Part shown: one piece after another, positions 48,998 through 57,147 of the stretch
Layout: every line of letters starts with the position of its first letter
Position numbering within the stretch: position 1 is the first letter of the stretch
Assembly (NCBI RefSeq): GCF_004137345.1
Contig: NZ_SDWV01000008.1
Coordinates: forward strand, 124,001-188,000
Source: Nocardioides zhouii
Lineage (GTDB): Bacteria; Actinomycetota; Actinomycetes; Propionibacteriales; Nocardioidaceae
Length of the DNA stretch: 64,000 nt
Direction of reading: 5' to 3'
Position numbers and translations under genes: made by a program
Notes under the pieces: model-generated
Seen by the model: the letters and a program-made list of their open reading frames with translations, nothing else
Databases searched by the model: none
Told to the model about the DNA's origin: nothing

Positions 48998-50158
48998 TCA
49001 GAGCTTGCTGGAGGGGGTGAGTCCCAGCTGCATGCCCGCGAGTCCGCGTCCACGACCCGACAGTGTCCGGGCCACGCGGGTCAGCTCGCGGGCCGCGATC
49101 GCGGTGGGATCGGCCTCGACGATCGGCTTGCCGACGTCGCCGCCCTCGCGCAGCGAGATGTCGAGCGGGATCTCCGCCATGACCGGCACGTCGTAGCCGA
49201 AACGGTCCGACAGGGTCTTCGCGACGCGGGCGCCGCCGCCGCTGCCGAACACCTCGAGCCGGTGGTCGTCCTCGGCGGGGCAGTGGGGGCACGGGAGGTA
49301 GCTCATGTTCTCGACGACGCCGATGACCCGCTGGTGCATCATCGAGGCCATCGTGCCCGCGCGCTCGGCCACCTCGGCGGCGGCCTCCTGCGGCGTGGTG
49401 ACCACGATGACCTCAGCGCTCGGCAGGTGCTGTCCGAGCGAGATGGCGACGTCGCCGGTGCCGGGCGGCAGGTCGAGGAGCAGGGCGTCGAGGTCGCCCC
49501 AGTAGACGTCGGCGAGCATCTGGACCAGGGCCCGGTCGAGCATCGGGCCGCGCCAGGCGACGACCTGGTCGCGGCGCGGCTTGAGCATCCCGATCGAGAT
49601 CACCGAGACGCCGCTCGCGGTCGGCACGGGCATGATCAGGTCGTCGACCTGGGTCGGCCGGGAGTCGGCGATGCCCAGCATCGCCGGGACCGAGTGGCCG
49701 TAGATGTCGGCGTCGACGATGCCGACCTTGAGGCCCTCCTTGGCAAGGGCCAGGGCCAGGTTCACGGTGACGGACGACTTGCCCACGCCGCCCTTGCCGC
49801 TGGCGATGGCGTAGACCTTCGTCAGCGAGCCGGGCTGGGCGAACGGGATCTCGCGCTCGGCGCGGCCGTTGCTGAGGATCTGCTTGAGGCCGGCGCGCTG
49901 CTCGGCCGTCATCACGCCGAGTGTGAGGTCGACCGACGCGACGCCGGCGACGGACGTGACGGCCGCCGTCACGTCGCGGTTGATCGTGTCCTTGAGCGGG
50001 CAGCCGGACACCGTGAGCAGCACGTGGACGGCGACGGAACCGTCGTCGGCCACCTCGACCGAGTCCACCATCCCCAGCTCGGTGATCGGCCGCTTGATCT
50101 CCGGGTCGTTGACGGTCGCCAGTGCGTCCATCACCTGCTGCTGCGTGGGGGTGCTCAT
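48998..50158 (-). CDS. mrp: Mrp/NBP35-type iron-sulfur cluster carrier ATPase
   Basis: A 386-residue protein. The N-terminal MIP18-like domain (about 5-90) has DPEIKRPITELGMV; the P-loop ATPase has deviant Walker A KGGVGKSS near residue 124 and the CxxC cluster-binding pair in LPCPHCPAED (near residue 285). Mrp proteins bind and transfer [4Fe-4S] clusters to apo-enzymes in the cytoplasm. Start ATG 50158; it is 11 bp downstream of the DUF1003 gene on the same strand. Confidence 0.95.
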   Translation of the reverse strand: MSTPTQQQVMDALATVNDPEIKRPITELGMVDSVEVADDGSVAVHVLLTVSGCPLKDTINRDVTAAVTSVAGVASVDLTLGVMTAEQRAGLKQILSNGRAEREIPFAQPGSLTKVYAIASGKGGVGKSSVTVNLALALAKEGLKVGIVDADIYGHSVPAMLGIADSRPTQVDDLIMPVPTASGVSVISIGMLKPRRDQVVAWRGPMLDRALVQMLADVYWGDLDALLLDLPPGTGDVAISLGQHLPSAEVIVVTTPQEAAAEVAERAGTMASMMHQRVIGVVENMSYLPCPHCPAEDDHRLEVFGSGGGARVAKTLSDRFGYDVPVMAEIPLDISLREGGDVGKPIVEADPTAIAARELTRVARTLSGRGRGLAGMQLGLTPSSKL

Positions 50159-50169
50159 GATGGAGAAGT

Positions 50170-50697
50170 CTACGAGTCGCTCCCCGGCCGGGGCTCGTCG
50201 CCCGCGGCCTCGGGCTGGGCGAGCTCCTCGATGTCCTGGAGCAGGCCGCGCAGCTCCGAGCGCAGGAAGTCGCGGGTGGCGACCTCGCCGACCGACATCC
50301 GCAGGGACGCGACCTCACGGGCGAGGAACTCCATGTCGGCGTGGGCACGCGCGTTGGCCTGCCGGTCCTGCTCGCCGACGACCTTGTCGCGCTGCTCCTG
50401 GCGGTTCTGCGCGAGCAGGATCAACGGGGCGGCGTACGACGCCTGCAGGCTCAGCATCAGCGTGAGGGCGATGAAGGGCGGCTCGTCGAAGCGCAGGTCG
50501 GGGGGCGCCAGCACGTTCCACGCCACCCAGATGATGACGAACAGCGTCATCCAGAGGATGAACTTCGCGGTCCCCATGTAGCGCGCGAACGACTCGGCGA
50601 ACACGCCGAACGCGTCTGCGTCGACCGCGGGCCGGCGTACGAGCTGTCGCCGGGTCTCGCGCGGGGTGTCCAGGCGCGGCCGACGGCTCTCGCTCAT
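50170..50697 (-). CDS. DUF1003 membrane protein
   Basis: A 175-residue protein with two membrane helices (about 45-64 and 75-97, TAKFILWMTLFVIIWVAWNV and FIALTLMLSLQASYAAPLI) and the DUF1003 core followed by NRQEQRDKVVGEQDRQANARAHADMEFLAREV. The C-terminal third is a charged coiled helix. Function unknown; it overlaps the MgtE-N/CBS gene by 4 bp (ATGA) and lies next to mrp and tatB as in Rv1231c. Confidence 0.9.
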   Translation of the reverse strand: MSESRRPRLDTPRETRRQLVRRPAVDADAFGVFAESFARYMGTAKFILWMTLFVIIWVAWNVLAPPDLRFDEPPFIALTLMLSLQASYAAPLILLAQNRQEQRDKVVGEQDRQANARAHADMEFLAREVASLRMSVGEVATRDFLRSELRGLLQDIEELAQPEAAGDEPRPGSDS

Positions 50698-51989
50698 CCG
50701 GCCCTCCCGGCGCTCGGTCCTCCGTTGATCCGGCCGGGTCGCGGAGCGCGGTCGCGCCAGCCCTCGGGGAGCATGTGGTCGAGCAGGTCGTCGACCGTGA
50801 CCGCGCCGAGCAGCCGGCCGTCGTCGTCGACGACAGGGGCTGCCACCAGGTTGTACGTCGCGAGGTGGGCCGCGACCTGGTCCATCGAGGCGTCGGGCCG
50901 GAGTGGGTCCATCGAGTCGTCGAGTGCGGCGGCCACGAGGGTCGACGGCGGCTCGCGCAGCAGCCGCTGGATGTGCGCCGCACCGAGGAGCTTGCCGGTC
51001 GGCGTCTCGAGGGGCTGGCGACAGACGTAGACCAGCGCGGCCAGCGACGGGGTGAGCTCGGGGTTGCGCACGTGCGCGAGCGCGTCGGCGATCGTGGCGT
51101 CGGGAGAGAGGATGACCGGCTCGGGCGTCATCATCGCGCCGGCCGTGTTGTCGGCGTACGACATGAGACGGCGGACGTCCTCGGCCTCGTCGGGCTCCAT
51201 CAGCCCGAGCAGCGTCGCCGCGGTCTCGGGGTTGAGGTCGGCGATGAGGTCGGCGGCGTCATCGGCCGACATCTCCTCGAGGATGTCGGCGGCGCGCTCG
51301 GAGTCGAGGTGCTCGAGGATCTCGACCTGGTCCTCCTCCGGCAGCTCCTCGAGCACGTCGGCGAGGCGCTCGTCGTCGAGGGCGGCCACGACGGCCGTAC
51401 GCCGCTCGCGCGGCAGGTCGTGGATCATGTTGGCCGCGTCGGCGGGGCGCATGTCGTTGAGCGCGGCGATCAGGTGGGTCGCGCCCTGGGTGGCCTCCTT
51501 CTTGGTCAGGCCGGTGACGTCGCGCCACTCCACGACATGCGTCTGGCCGCGACGGCGGAAGCCCTTGCTCGGCTCCTGGATCGCGACGCGCGACAGCACC
51601 CAGTCGCGGTTGCGCGCCTGCTCCATCCCGACGTCGTAGACCGTGCCGGTGACGCCACCCTCCTTGGCCGAGTCCTTGATGGTGACCGTTCGGTCGAGCA
51701 TCTGGCCCATCACGAGGGTCTCGGTGGAGCGCTGCTCGAAGCGGCGCATGTTGAGCAGGCCGGTGGTGTGCACCTGGCCGCTGTCGATGTTGGTGATGCG
51801 GGTCATCGGCACGAAGATCCGGCGGCGGCCGAAGACCTCGGCGACCATGCCGAGCACCCGCGGCTGGCTCGTCTCGGTGCGGAGCGCGACGACCAGGTCG
51901 CGCACCTTGGCCACCTGGTCGCCCTGGGGGTCGAAGATCGGCAGCCCGACGAGCCGGGCCACGAAGACGCGGGTCGGGGTGGTGCTCAC
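50694..51989 (-). CDS. MgtE-N/CBS domain protein without transport domain
   Basis: A 431-residue cytoplasmic protein. A PRC-barrel-like N-terminus (about 8-90, LPIFDPQGDQVAKVRDLVVAL) precedes MgtE N-terminal helical repeats (about 210-305, LPEEDQVEILEHLDSERAADIL) and two CBS domains (about 310-420, SYADNTAGAMMTPEPVILSP and VAAPVVDDDGRLLGAVTVDDLL). The MgtE membrane channel is missing, so it is not itself a magnesium channel; it may sense Mg2+ or nucleotides and regulate a partner. The GTG start at 51989 gives STTPTRVFVARLVG. Counterpart: Rv1232c. Confidence 0.88.
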   Translation of the reverse strand: MSTTPTRVFVARLVGLPIFDPQGDQVAKVRDLVVALRTETSQPRVLGMVAEVFGRRRIFVPMTRITNIDSGQVHTTGLLNMRRFEQRSTETLVMGQMLDRTVTIKDSAKEGGVTGTVYDVGMEQARNRDWVLSRVAIQEPSKGFRRRGQTHVVEWRDVTGLTKKEATQGATHLIAALNDMRPADAANMIHDLPRERRTAVVAALDDERLADVLEELPEEDQVEILEHLDSERAADILEEMSADDAADLIADLNPETAATLLGLMEPDEAEDVRRLMSYADNTAGAMMTPEPVILSPDATIADALAHVRNPELTPSLAALVYVCRQPLETPTGKLLGAAHIQRLLREPPSTLVAAALDDSMDPLRPDASMDQVAAHLATYNLVAAPVVDDDGRLLGAVTVDDLLDHMLPEGWRDRAPRPGRINGGPSAGRAG

Positions 51990-52086
51990 GGCCGCAACGT
52001 TAGCGTGCGCGGGTCCCGACGGGCGGCGGGCGCGCAGCGACGTGGGTGAGGGCTGTCGGCCGGGCGGGGATGTTAGGCTCAAACCG

Positions 52087-52106
52087 CAGGAGTCACTCCT
52101 GTCACA
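52087..52106. promoter_or_regulatory. Inverted repeat and GTCAC direct repeats in a leader
   Basis: CAGGAG (52087-52092), a 3-nt loop and CTCCTG (52096-52101) form a 6-bp hairpin just downstream of a TAGGCT -10-like hexamer (52074-52079). Across it, GTCAC recurs at 52092-52096 and 52101-52105, nine bp apart. It may be a regulatory site for the exported protein gene at 52193. Confidence 0.35.
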
Positions 52107-52192
52107 CGATCGGGGTTTCGGGGCACATGCCGAGGAGGCCGCGGTCGGCCACCTCAAGACGCCACTTCCCCGACGACCGTGAGGCCGCTGCC

Positions 52193-54136
52193 ATGTCCGC
52201 CAACTCCGCCCCGACCTGGAGCTCCCGCGTGATCATCCGCGTGGGCGCCATCTCCGCTGCGCTCGCGGTGGCCGCGACCCTCGCGTCGACCTCCGGTCCC
52301 TCGCCCGTCGGCCCCGCGACCGAGGCCGCCACCGCCGCCACGACCACGACCACGTCCGAGTCCCCGACGGTCAAGACGGCCGCGACGACGGCCCTGCAGA
52401 CCACGCCGGCGACCTTCTTCCGCCCGGCCACCTTCAACGTGCTGGGCGCCGACCACACCGCTCCCGGCGGCAACCGCAAGGGCTGGGACTCCGGCGTCGT
52501 ACGCATCGAGCGTGTCGTGCAGCTCATCACCCAGAACTCGCTCGACGTGGTGGGCTTCCAGGAGTTCCAGCCGCCGCAGGCCGTGCGCTTCCAGGAGCTC
52601 ACCGGCACCTCGTGGCAGACCTACCCCGGCGTGAACAACCCCGCCGGGCCGTCGGTGAACTCCATCGGCTGGCGCACCGACGTGTGGACGCTGCTCGAGG
52701 CGCGCACGCTCCCGATCCCCTACTTCGACGGCGCCCCCAGCCGGATGCCGGCCGTCCTGCTGCAGAACGTCCAGACGGGTCGCCGGGTGTGGTTCTTCAA
52801 CACCCACAACCCCGCCGACGTACGCGGCCCGGCGCAGCAGTGGCGCGACGCCGGCTTCGCGATGGAGGTGGCGCTCGCCAACGAGCTGCGCGCCGCCTAC
52901 CCCGACGCCCCGTTCATCTCGTTCGGCGACAAGAACGACCGCGACCGCTACTACTGCTCAGTCGCCCCGGGCTCGGGCATGTGGTCGGCCAGCGGCGGCT
53001 ACCTCGATGGCGCGACCTGCTCGCCGCCGAGCGGCGGGGCCATCGACTGGATCATGGGCACCAACAACGTCTTCTTCAACGGCTACACCCGGCTGTGGAA
53101 CGACTTCGTCTCCCAGACCAGCGACCACCCGCTCTACTACGCCAACGCCGTGGTGCCCGCCTCGCGGCCGGTCGGCGTCGACCACATCGTGGTCGTCGCA
53201 GTGCCCGGCCTGACCTCGACGGTCGTACGCAAGATGGGCACGGAGCTGAGCGAGCTCGACCGGATGGCGCTCGGCGGCGCCTCGACCCGCAACGCCCGTA
53301 CGGCCACCGAATCCACGTCTCCCGACGCCGGCCTGGTCTCGATCCTCACCGGTCGACGGGTCTTCCCGAAGGCCGGCGGACACGGGGTGGGCTCGAAGCC
53401 GACGCTGCCGTCGACCGTGCACGAGTCCGCGGGACAGTACGTCTCCGGCATCTTCGACCTCGCGCACAACACCTCGCGCCGGACGTCCTTCGTCTCCAGC
53501 CGGCCCCAGACCAAGCTGGTGCGGGAGAGCTGGAACAAGCGCTCGGGCGGCACGGACCCCTACGGCAAGGACGACGGCACGGCCAAGTTCGACCAGGTCA
53601 AGATGGCGCGTGACGACGCGGCTGCCGTTGCCTGGTGGCGCGACAAGATGGCCACGAGCCCTGCGGCGCTCAGCGTGATCGAGCTGTCGGGCGCGGCGCA
53701 GGCCGGTGCCGCGGAGGGCTGGACCGGCGACGCCTACCAGAAGGCCGTACGCAAGCTGTCGCGCCGTGTCGCGTCGATCCGCCGTGGCATCGATCGCCAG
53801 GCCGAGATGAAGGGCACCACGCTGCTCGTCGTCACCGGCACCAGCGGTGCCCAGCGGACCACGGGCTCCTCGCGCACGTGGGTCGAGAGCTACCGCGTGC
53901 CGATGTGGGTCACCGGTCCCGGCGTGCCCGCCGGCGCCGACCTCTACAGCCTCAACCCGTCCCTGCTCTACCCGGGCAAGGACCAGGTCTCCTACTCCGG
54001 CACGCAGCCGCTGCGCGTCGGCGACCTCGCCAACCTGGTGACCCGCACGCTCGGGCTCCCGCCGGTGCCCGGGGCCACGCAGGACGTCGACCAGCGCTTC
54101 CAGGTCTTCGACCCGCTCACCGTGCCGGGTGCCTGA
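52193..54136 (+). CDS. Secreted EEP-fold phosphodiesterase fused to degenerate alkaline-phosphatase-like domain
   Basis: A 647-residue exported protein with signal segment (about 14-32) and Thr-rich linker. The EEP (endonuclease/exonuclease/phosphatase) domain, about 76-320, keeps its active site: Asn82, Glu124 (GFQEF), His205 (NTHN), Asp246/Asn248 (GDKN) and Asp311-His312 (SDH). The second domain (about 328-640) has the order of nucleotide pyrophosphatase/alkaline-phosphatase superfamily proteins (GGASTRNART, LTGRRV, GPGVPAGADLYSLNP). Every expected metal-ligand position seems replaced, so it is likely inactive and may bind a ligand. A paralogue of the EEP half follows at 54223. Confidence 0.85.
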   Translation: MSANSAPTWSSRVIIRVGAISAALAVAATLASTSGPSPVGPATEAATAATTTTTSESPTVKTAATTALQTTPATFFRPATFNVLGADHTAPGGNRKGWDSGVVRIERVVQLITQNSLDVVGFQEFQPPQAVRFQELTGTSWQTYPGVNNPAGPSVNSIGWRTDVWTLLEARTLPIPYFDGAPSRMPAVLLQNVQTGRRVWFFNTHNPADVRGPAQQWRDAGFAMEVALANELRAAYPDAPFISFGDKNDRDRYYCSVAPGSGMWSASGGYLDGATCSPPSGGAIDWIMGTNNVFFNGYTRLWNDFVSQTSDHPLYYANAVVPASRPVGVDHIVVVAVPGLTSTVVRKMGTELSELDRMALGGASTRNARTATESTSPDAGLVSILTGRRVFPKAGGHGVGSKPTLPSTVHESAGQYVSGIFDLAHNTSRRTSFVSSRPQTKLVRESWNKRSGGTDPYGKDDGTAKFDQVKMARDDAAAVAWWRDKMATSPAALSVIELSGAAQAGAAEGWTGDAYQKAVRKLSRRVASIRRGIDRQAEMKGTTLLVVTGTSGAQRTTGSSRTWVESYRVPMWVTGPGVPAGADLYSLNPSLLYPGKDQVSYSGTQPLRVGDLANLVTRTLGLPPVPGATQDVDQRFQVFDPLTVPGA

Positions 54137-54222
54137 CGTCCCTGCGGGACCGTCTGCCGAAGGTTGGTACGTGGTGGCGCGCGCCGGATAGGCTTGCGGC
54201 TCACTTCTCGCAGAAGGTGCCC

Positions 54223-55329
54223 GTGAAACACAGCTTGCTTCCCCAGCGCATGCGCGACCTCCGGGTGCCGCGCGTGGGGGTGCTGGCCTCGGTCCTGGTC
54301 CTGGTGCTGGTCGCCGGGGTGACCTGGGCGTCGACGTGGGCGGTCTCCGACAACGGTGGCGATGCTCCGGCAGCGACGCAGGGGGCGCAGACCGAACCGG
54401 ACGCCCCTGCGGCCGACCCTGACGGCGCCGGCAAGGCCGGCGGCACGGGCGGGTCCGGCGGCGAGGAGGCCGAAACGCCCGGCTCGGCTGCGCTCGAGCG
54501 GTCCGTACGCCGGTTCCGTGCGGCGCAGCGGCGACTGGCGCAGCGGGTGTCCAAGCAGCTCGAGCGCCGCAGCGCGCCCGTGGAGTTCCGGGTCGCCAGC
54601 TTCAACGTGCTCGGCGACTCCCACACCGGACCGGGCGGCAACAAGCCGTCCTTCTACCCGGACGGCTCGGCCCGGATGAACATGGCCATCGCGATCCTCC
54701 GCAACAACGGGATCGACGTGGCGGGATTCCAGGAGTTCGAGGCGTCCCAGTACGGCATGTTCGCGGCGCGGGCGGGGGAGTACTCCCTCTATCCGGGGCT
54801 GACGCTGGGCGACAAGTCCGTACGCTTCAACATCGCGTGGCGCTCGAGCGCCTTCACCCTGGTCGAGGCGCACTCGATCTCGATCCCGTACGCCGGTGGC
54901 AGCCGCATCGAGATGCCCGTCGTGCTGCTGGAGTCGACGACGACCAAGCGGCGGGCGTGGTTCGCCAACTTCCACAACCCCGCCGACACCCCCAGCCTGG
55001 GCAACAACGCCCGGTGGCGCGCGGAGGCGGCCGGCATCGAGATCGCCCACCTCACCGCCCTCCACGAGCAGGACGGCGACCCGGTGATCGTCACCGGGGA
55101 CTTCAACGAGCGGGAGGAGATCTTCTGCCGCTTCACCGCGGGCGGGATCTTCTCGGCGGCCGCCGGCGGCAGCACCGGCGGCAGCTGTGCGCCGCCCCCG
55201 AGCATGCAGGTCGACTGGATCTTCGGGTCCACCGGCGTGGCCTTCGACAGCTATGCCGTGACCGACACCGGCAGGGCCAGCGACCACGCCATGGTGCACG
55301 CGCGGGCGACGCTGGTCGGCGTCGAGTGA
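54223..55329 (+). CDS. Membrane-anchored EEP-fold phosphodiesterase
   Basis: A 368-residue protein with one N-terminal membrane helix (about 17-40), an Ala/Gly/Glu-rich linker and charged helix (about 90-118), and an EEP domain (about 120-367). Active-site residues are present: Asn128, Glu171 (GFQEFE), His in NFHNPAD, TGDFNEREE and ASDHAMVH. Its sequence parallels the EEP half of the preceding gene (FNVLG-x2-HT-x-PGGN, a shared disulfide-like Cys pair before PP), so the two arose by duplication. Possible substrates are phosphodiesters of surface polymers or nucleic acid; not determined. GTG follows AGAAGG. Confidence 0.87.
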   Translation: MKHSLLPQRMRDLRVPRVGVLASVLVLVLVAGVTWASTWAVSDNGGDAPAATQGAQTEPDAPAADPDGAGKAGGTGGSGGEEAETPGSAALERSVRRFRAAQRRLAQRVSKQLERRSAPVEFRVASFNVLGDSHTGPGGNKPSFYPDGSARMNMAIAILRNNGIDVAGFQEFEASQYGMFAARAGEYSLYPGLTLGDKSVRFNIAWRSSAFTLVEAHSISIPYAGGSRIEMPVVLLESTTTKRRAWFANFHNPADTPSLGNNARWRAEAAGIEIAHLTALHEQDGDPVIVTGDFNEREEIFCRFTAGGIFSAAAGGSTGGSCAPPPSMQVDWIFGSTGVAFDSYAVTDTGRASDHAMVHARATLVGVE

Positions 55330-55345
55330 CACGGACGCCCATCGA

Positions 55346-55351
55346 TATACT
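55346..55351 (+). promoter_or_regulatory. -10 hexamer TATACT, leaderless-type promoter
   Basis: TATACT ends 7 nt before the GTG at 55359, a consensus -10 for the LicD-fusion operon. Confidence 0.5.
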
Positions 55352-55358
55352 CCGCGCC

Positions 55359-56924
55359 GTGAGAAGCCTGTCCGAGCTGCGACGTCCCGGCGCGCTGGAC
55401 GTCCGGCACGTGGGGGTCGACGGCCTCCTGCTCGGCGGCCACCGCGAGCGCCTGGTCGACGTGGCCTTCGACGGCAGGCGGATCTGGTCGTTCTGGCTGA
55501 AGCGCGACGGGGAGCCGAGCGACGACGGCGTGATGGTGCGGTGGCCCAAGCCGCTGCGTCCGTTCCTCGACGGCTTCACCGACCTCACGATGACCGACCC
55601 CGGGTCCGGCGCCGTGCTCTTCTCCGAGAAGGTCCAGTTCGGCGACGGCTCGACCCGCATTGACGTGGTGAACCCCGCCGGCCGGCCGCTCGCGATCGAC
55701 AAGTCCCTCAAGCTGGTCGAGACCTTCGACACCCGCGACGCCGCACACGTCGAACCGCTGCTCGACGCGATCGAGGAGGTCCTCGGGGCGCTGCGCGCGG
55801 TCGGCCTCGACGCCTTCCTCGCCTACGGCACGGCGCTGGGCGCGATCCGCGACGGCGGCCTCATCGGCCACGACAGCGACGCCGACCTCGGCTACGTCAG
55901 CGCCCACGACCACCCGGTCGACGTGATCCGGGAGTCGTTCCGGATCCAGCGCGCGCTCACCGACATGGGCTACCGGGTCACCCGCTACTCCGCGATCGCG
56001 CTCAAGGTCCACGTCGAGGAGAGCGACGGGCTCGACCGGGGCCTCGACGTGTTCGGTGGCTTCATGCGCGACGGCAAGCTCTACCTGATGGGCGAGATCG
56101 CCATCCCGTTCAAGCGGTCCTGGATCTACCCGCTCGGCACCGCGTCGCTGGAGGGCCGCGAGTTCCCGGTCCCCGCCGACACCGACCGCTTCCTCACCGC
56201 CACCTACGGCCCGCGGTGGCGTACGCCCGACCCGGCGTACAAGTTCACCACCCCCGCCAGCACGATCGAGCTGTTCAACGGCTGGTTCCGCGGGATGCGC
56301 ACCGGCCGCGCCGGGTGGCACGGCTACCACAAGCGCACGATCGACCAGGCCGTGTCGGTCTCGGAGGTCGCTCGCGAGGTGGCCGAGCGGCACCCCGACC
56401 TCGCGACGTACGTCGACATCGGCTGCGGTCGCGGCGCCGACGTGGCGTGGTTCGCCGACCGGGGCACGGCCGCCGTGGGCCTGGACTTCCAGCCGTACGC
56501 CTACGAGCCCGAGGCCGAGCGGCGTACGGACGACCCGCACGTCACCTTCCAGCTGTTCAACCTCCTCGAGCTGCGCCACGTCCTGGCCGTGTCGGCGTGG
56601 GTGGCTCGGATGCCCGGACCGCGCGCGGTGGGCTGCGTCCACGTCGTCGAGCGGCTGGGGCACCGGGGCCGCCTCAACTTGCTGCGTGCCGCGAAGATGA
56701 TGGTGGCCGGCACCTCGGGCACGCTGCACCTGCAGTTCCTGAGCGAGAAGGGCCGCGACAACTACGCCCGGCGCACCGGCGCACGCAAGGCGCTGGCGCC
56801 CGACGTCATCCTGGCCGAGGTCGCCGAGTCCGGCGGCCGCGTGGTGGAGCTGGTGCGCGAGCACGTGTCGCAGGCCGCGGACAGCTCGCAGGTGTGCCGC
56901 ATGACCATCGACTGGAACGGCTGA
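55359..56924 (+). CDS. LicD-type transferase fused to methyltransferase-like domain
   Basis: A 521-residue fusion. The N-terminal part (1-120) is beta-rich and unassigned. A LicD-type phosphotransferase domain (about 135-320) has AYGTALGAIRDGGLIGHDSDADLGY with its Asp metal cluster (HDSDAD) and IYPLGTASLEGREFPVP. The C-terminal part (about 330-515) is a SAM-dependent methyltransferase with the glycine loop VDIGCGRGADVAWFADRG near residue 352. LicD proteins transfer phospho-alcohols to teichoic acids and glycans; fusing a methyltransferase suggests a methylated surface decoration. GTG start is leaderless-like. Confidence 0.85.
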   Translation: MRSLSELRRPGALDVRHVGVDGLLLGGHRERLVDVAFDGRRIWSFWLKRDGEPSDDGVMVRWPKPLRPFLDGFTDLTMTDPGSGAVLFSEKVQFGDGSTRIDVVNPAGRPLAIDKSLKLVETFDTRDAAHVEPLLDAIEEVLGALRAVGLDAFLAYGTALGAIRDGGLIGHDSDADLGYVSAHDHPVDVIRESFRIQRALTDMGYRVTRYSAIALKVHVEESDGLDRGLDVFGGFMRDGKLYLMGEIAIPFKRSWIYPLGTASLEGREFPVPADTDRFLTATYGPRWRTPDPAYKFTTPASTIELFNGWFRGMRTGRAGWHGYHKRTIDQAVSVSEVAREVAERHPDLATYVDIGCGRGADVAWFADRGTAAVGLDFQPYAYEPEAERRTDDPHVTFQLFNLLELRHVLAVSAWVARMPGPRAVGCVHVVERLGHRGRLNLLRAAKMMVAGTSGTLHLQFLSEKGRDNYARRTGARKALAPDVILAEVAESGGRVVELVREHVSQAADSSQVCRMTIDWNG

Positions 56925-56934
56925 GGGAGACAAC

Positions 56935-57147
56935 ATGTTCGGACGACGCACCACGCTGGGCGCCGGCGGAGGCGACCTGGCCGCACGGGTGGCCGCGCTG
57001 GAGGAGGCCGTGCAGGACAACCGCGCCCTCAACGTGCGGCTGGCCGAGCTCACGGACGTGGTGACCGAGCTCCTGCTCCCCGTCGCCGCCCGCGACGAGC
57101 AGAAGCTGGAGGAGCTCCTCGAGAAGTACCGCGGGGACTTCTCTTGA
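56935..57147 (+). CDS. Small coiled-coil protein (DUF6752-like)
   Basis: A 70-residue protein: FGRRTTLGAGGGDLAARVAALEEAV followed by a predicted coiled coil (VRLAELTDVVTELLLPVAARDEQKLEELLEKY). It sits between the LicD fusion and sulfotransferase genes, a setting typical of the small DUF6752 proteins in Nocardioides. The ATG follows GGGAGACAAC; the stop overlaps the sulfotransferase TTG start. It may help assemble glycan-modifying enzymes; that is inference. Confidence 0.65.
   Translation: MFGRRTTLGAGGGDLAARVAALEEAVQDNRALNVRLAELTDVVTELLLPVAARDEQKLEELLEKYRGDFS

Noticed and set aside
52000..52192. Possible c-di-AMP (ydaO-type) riboswitch before the EEP fusion gene
   Set aside because: Only a short hairpin was found; the conserved motifs of that riboswitch class are not present.
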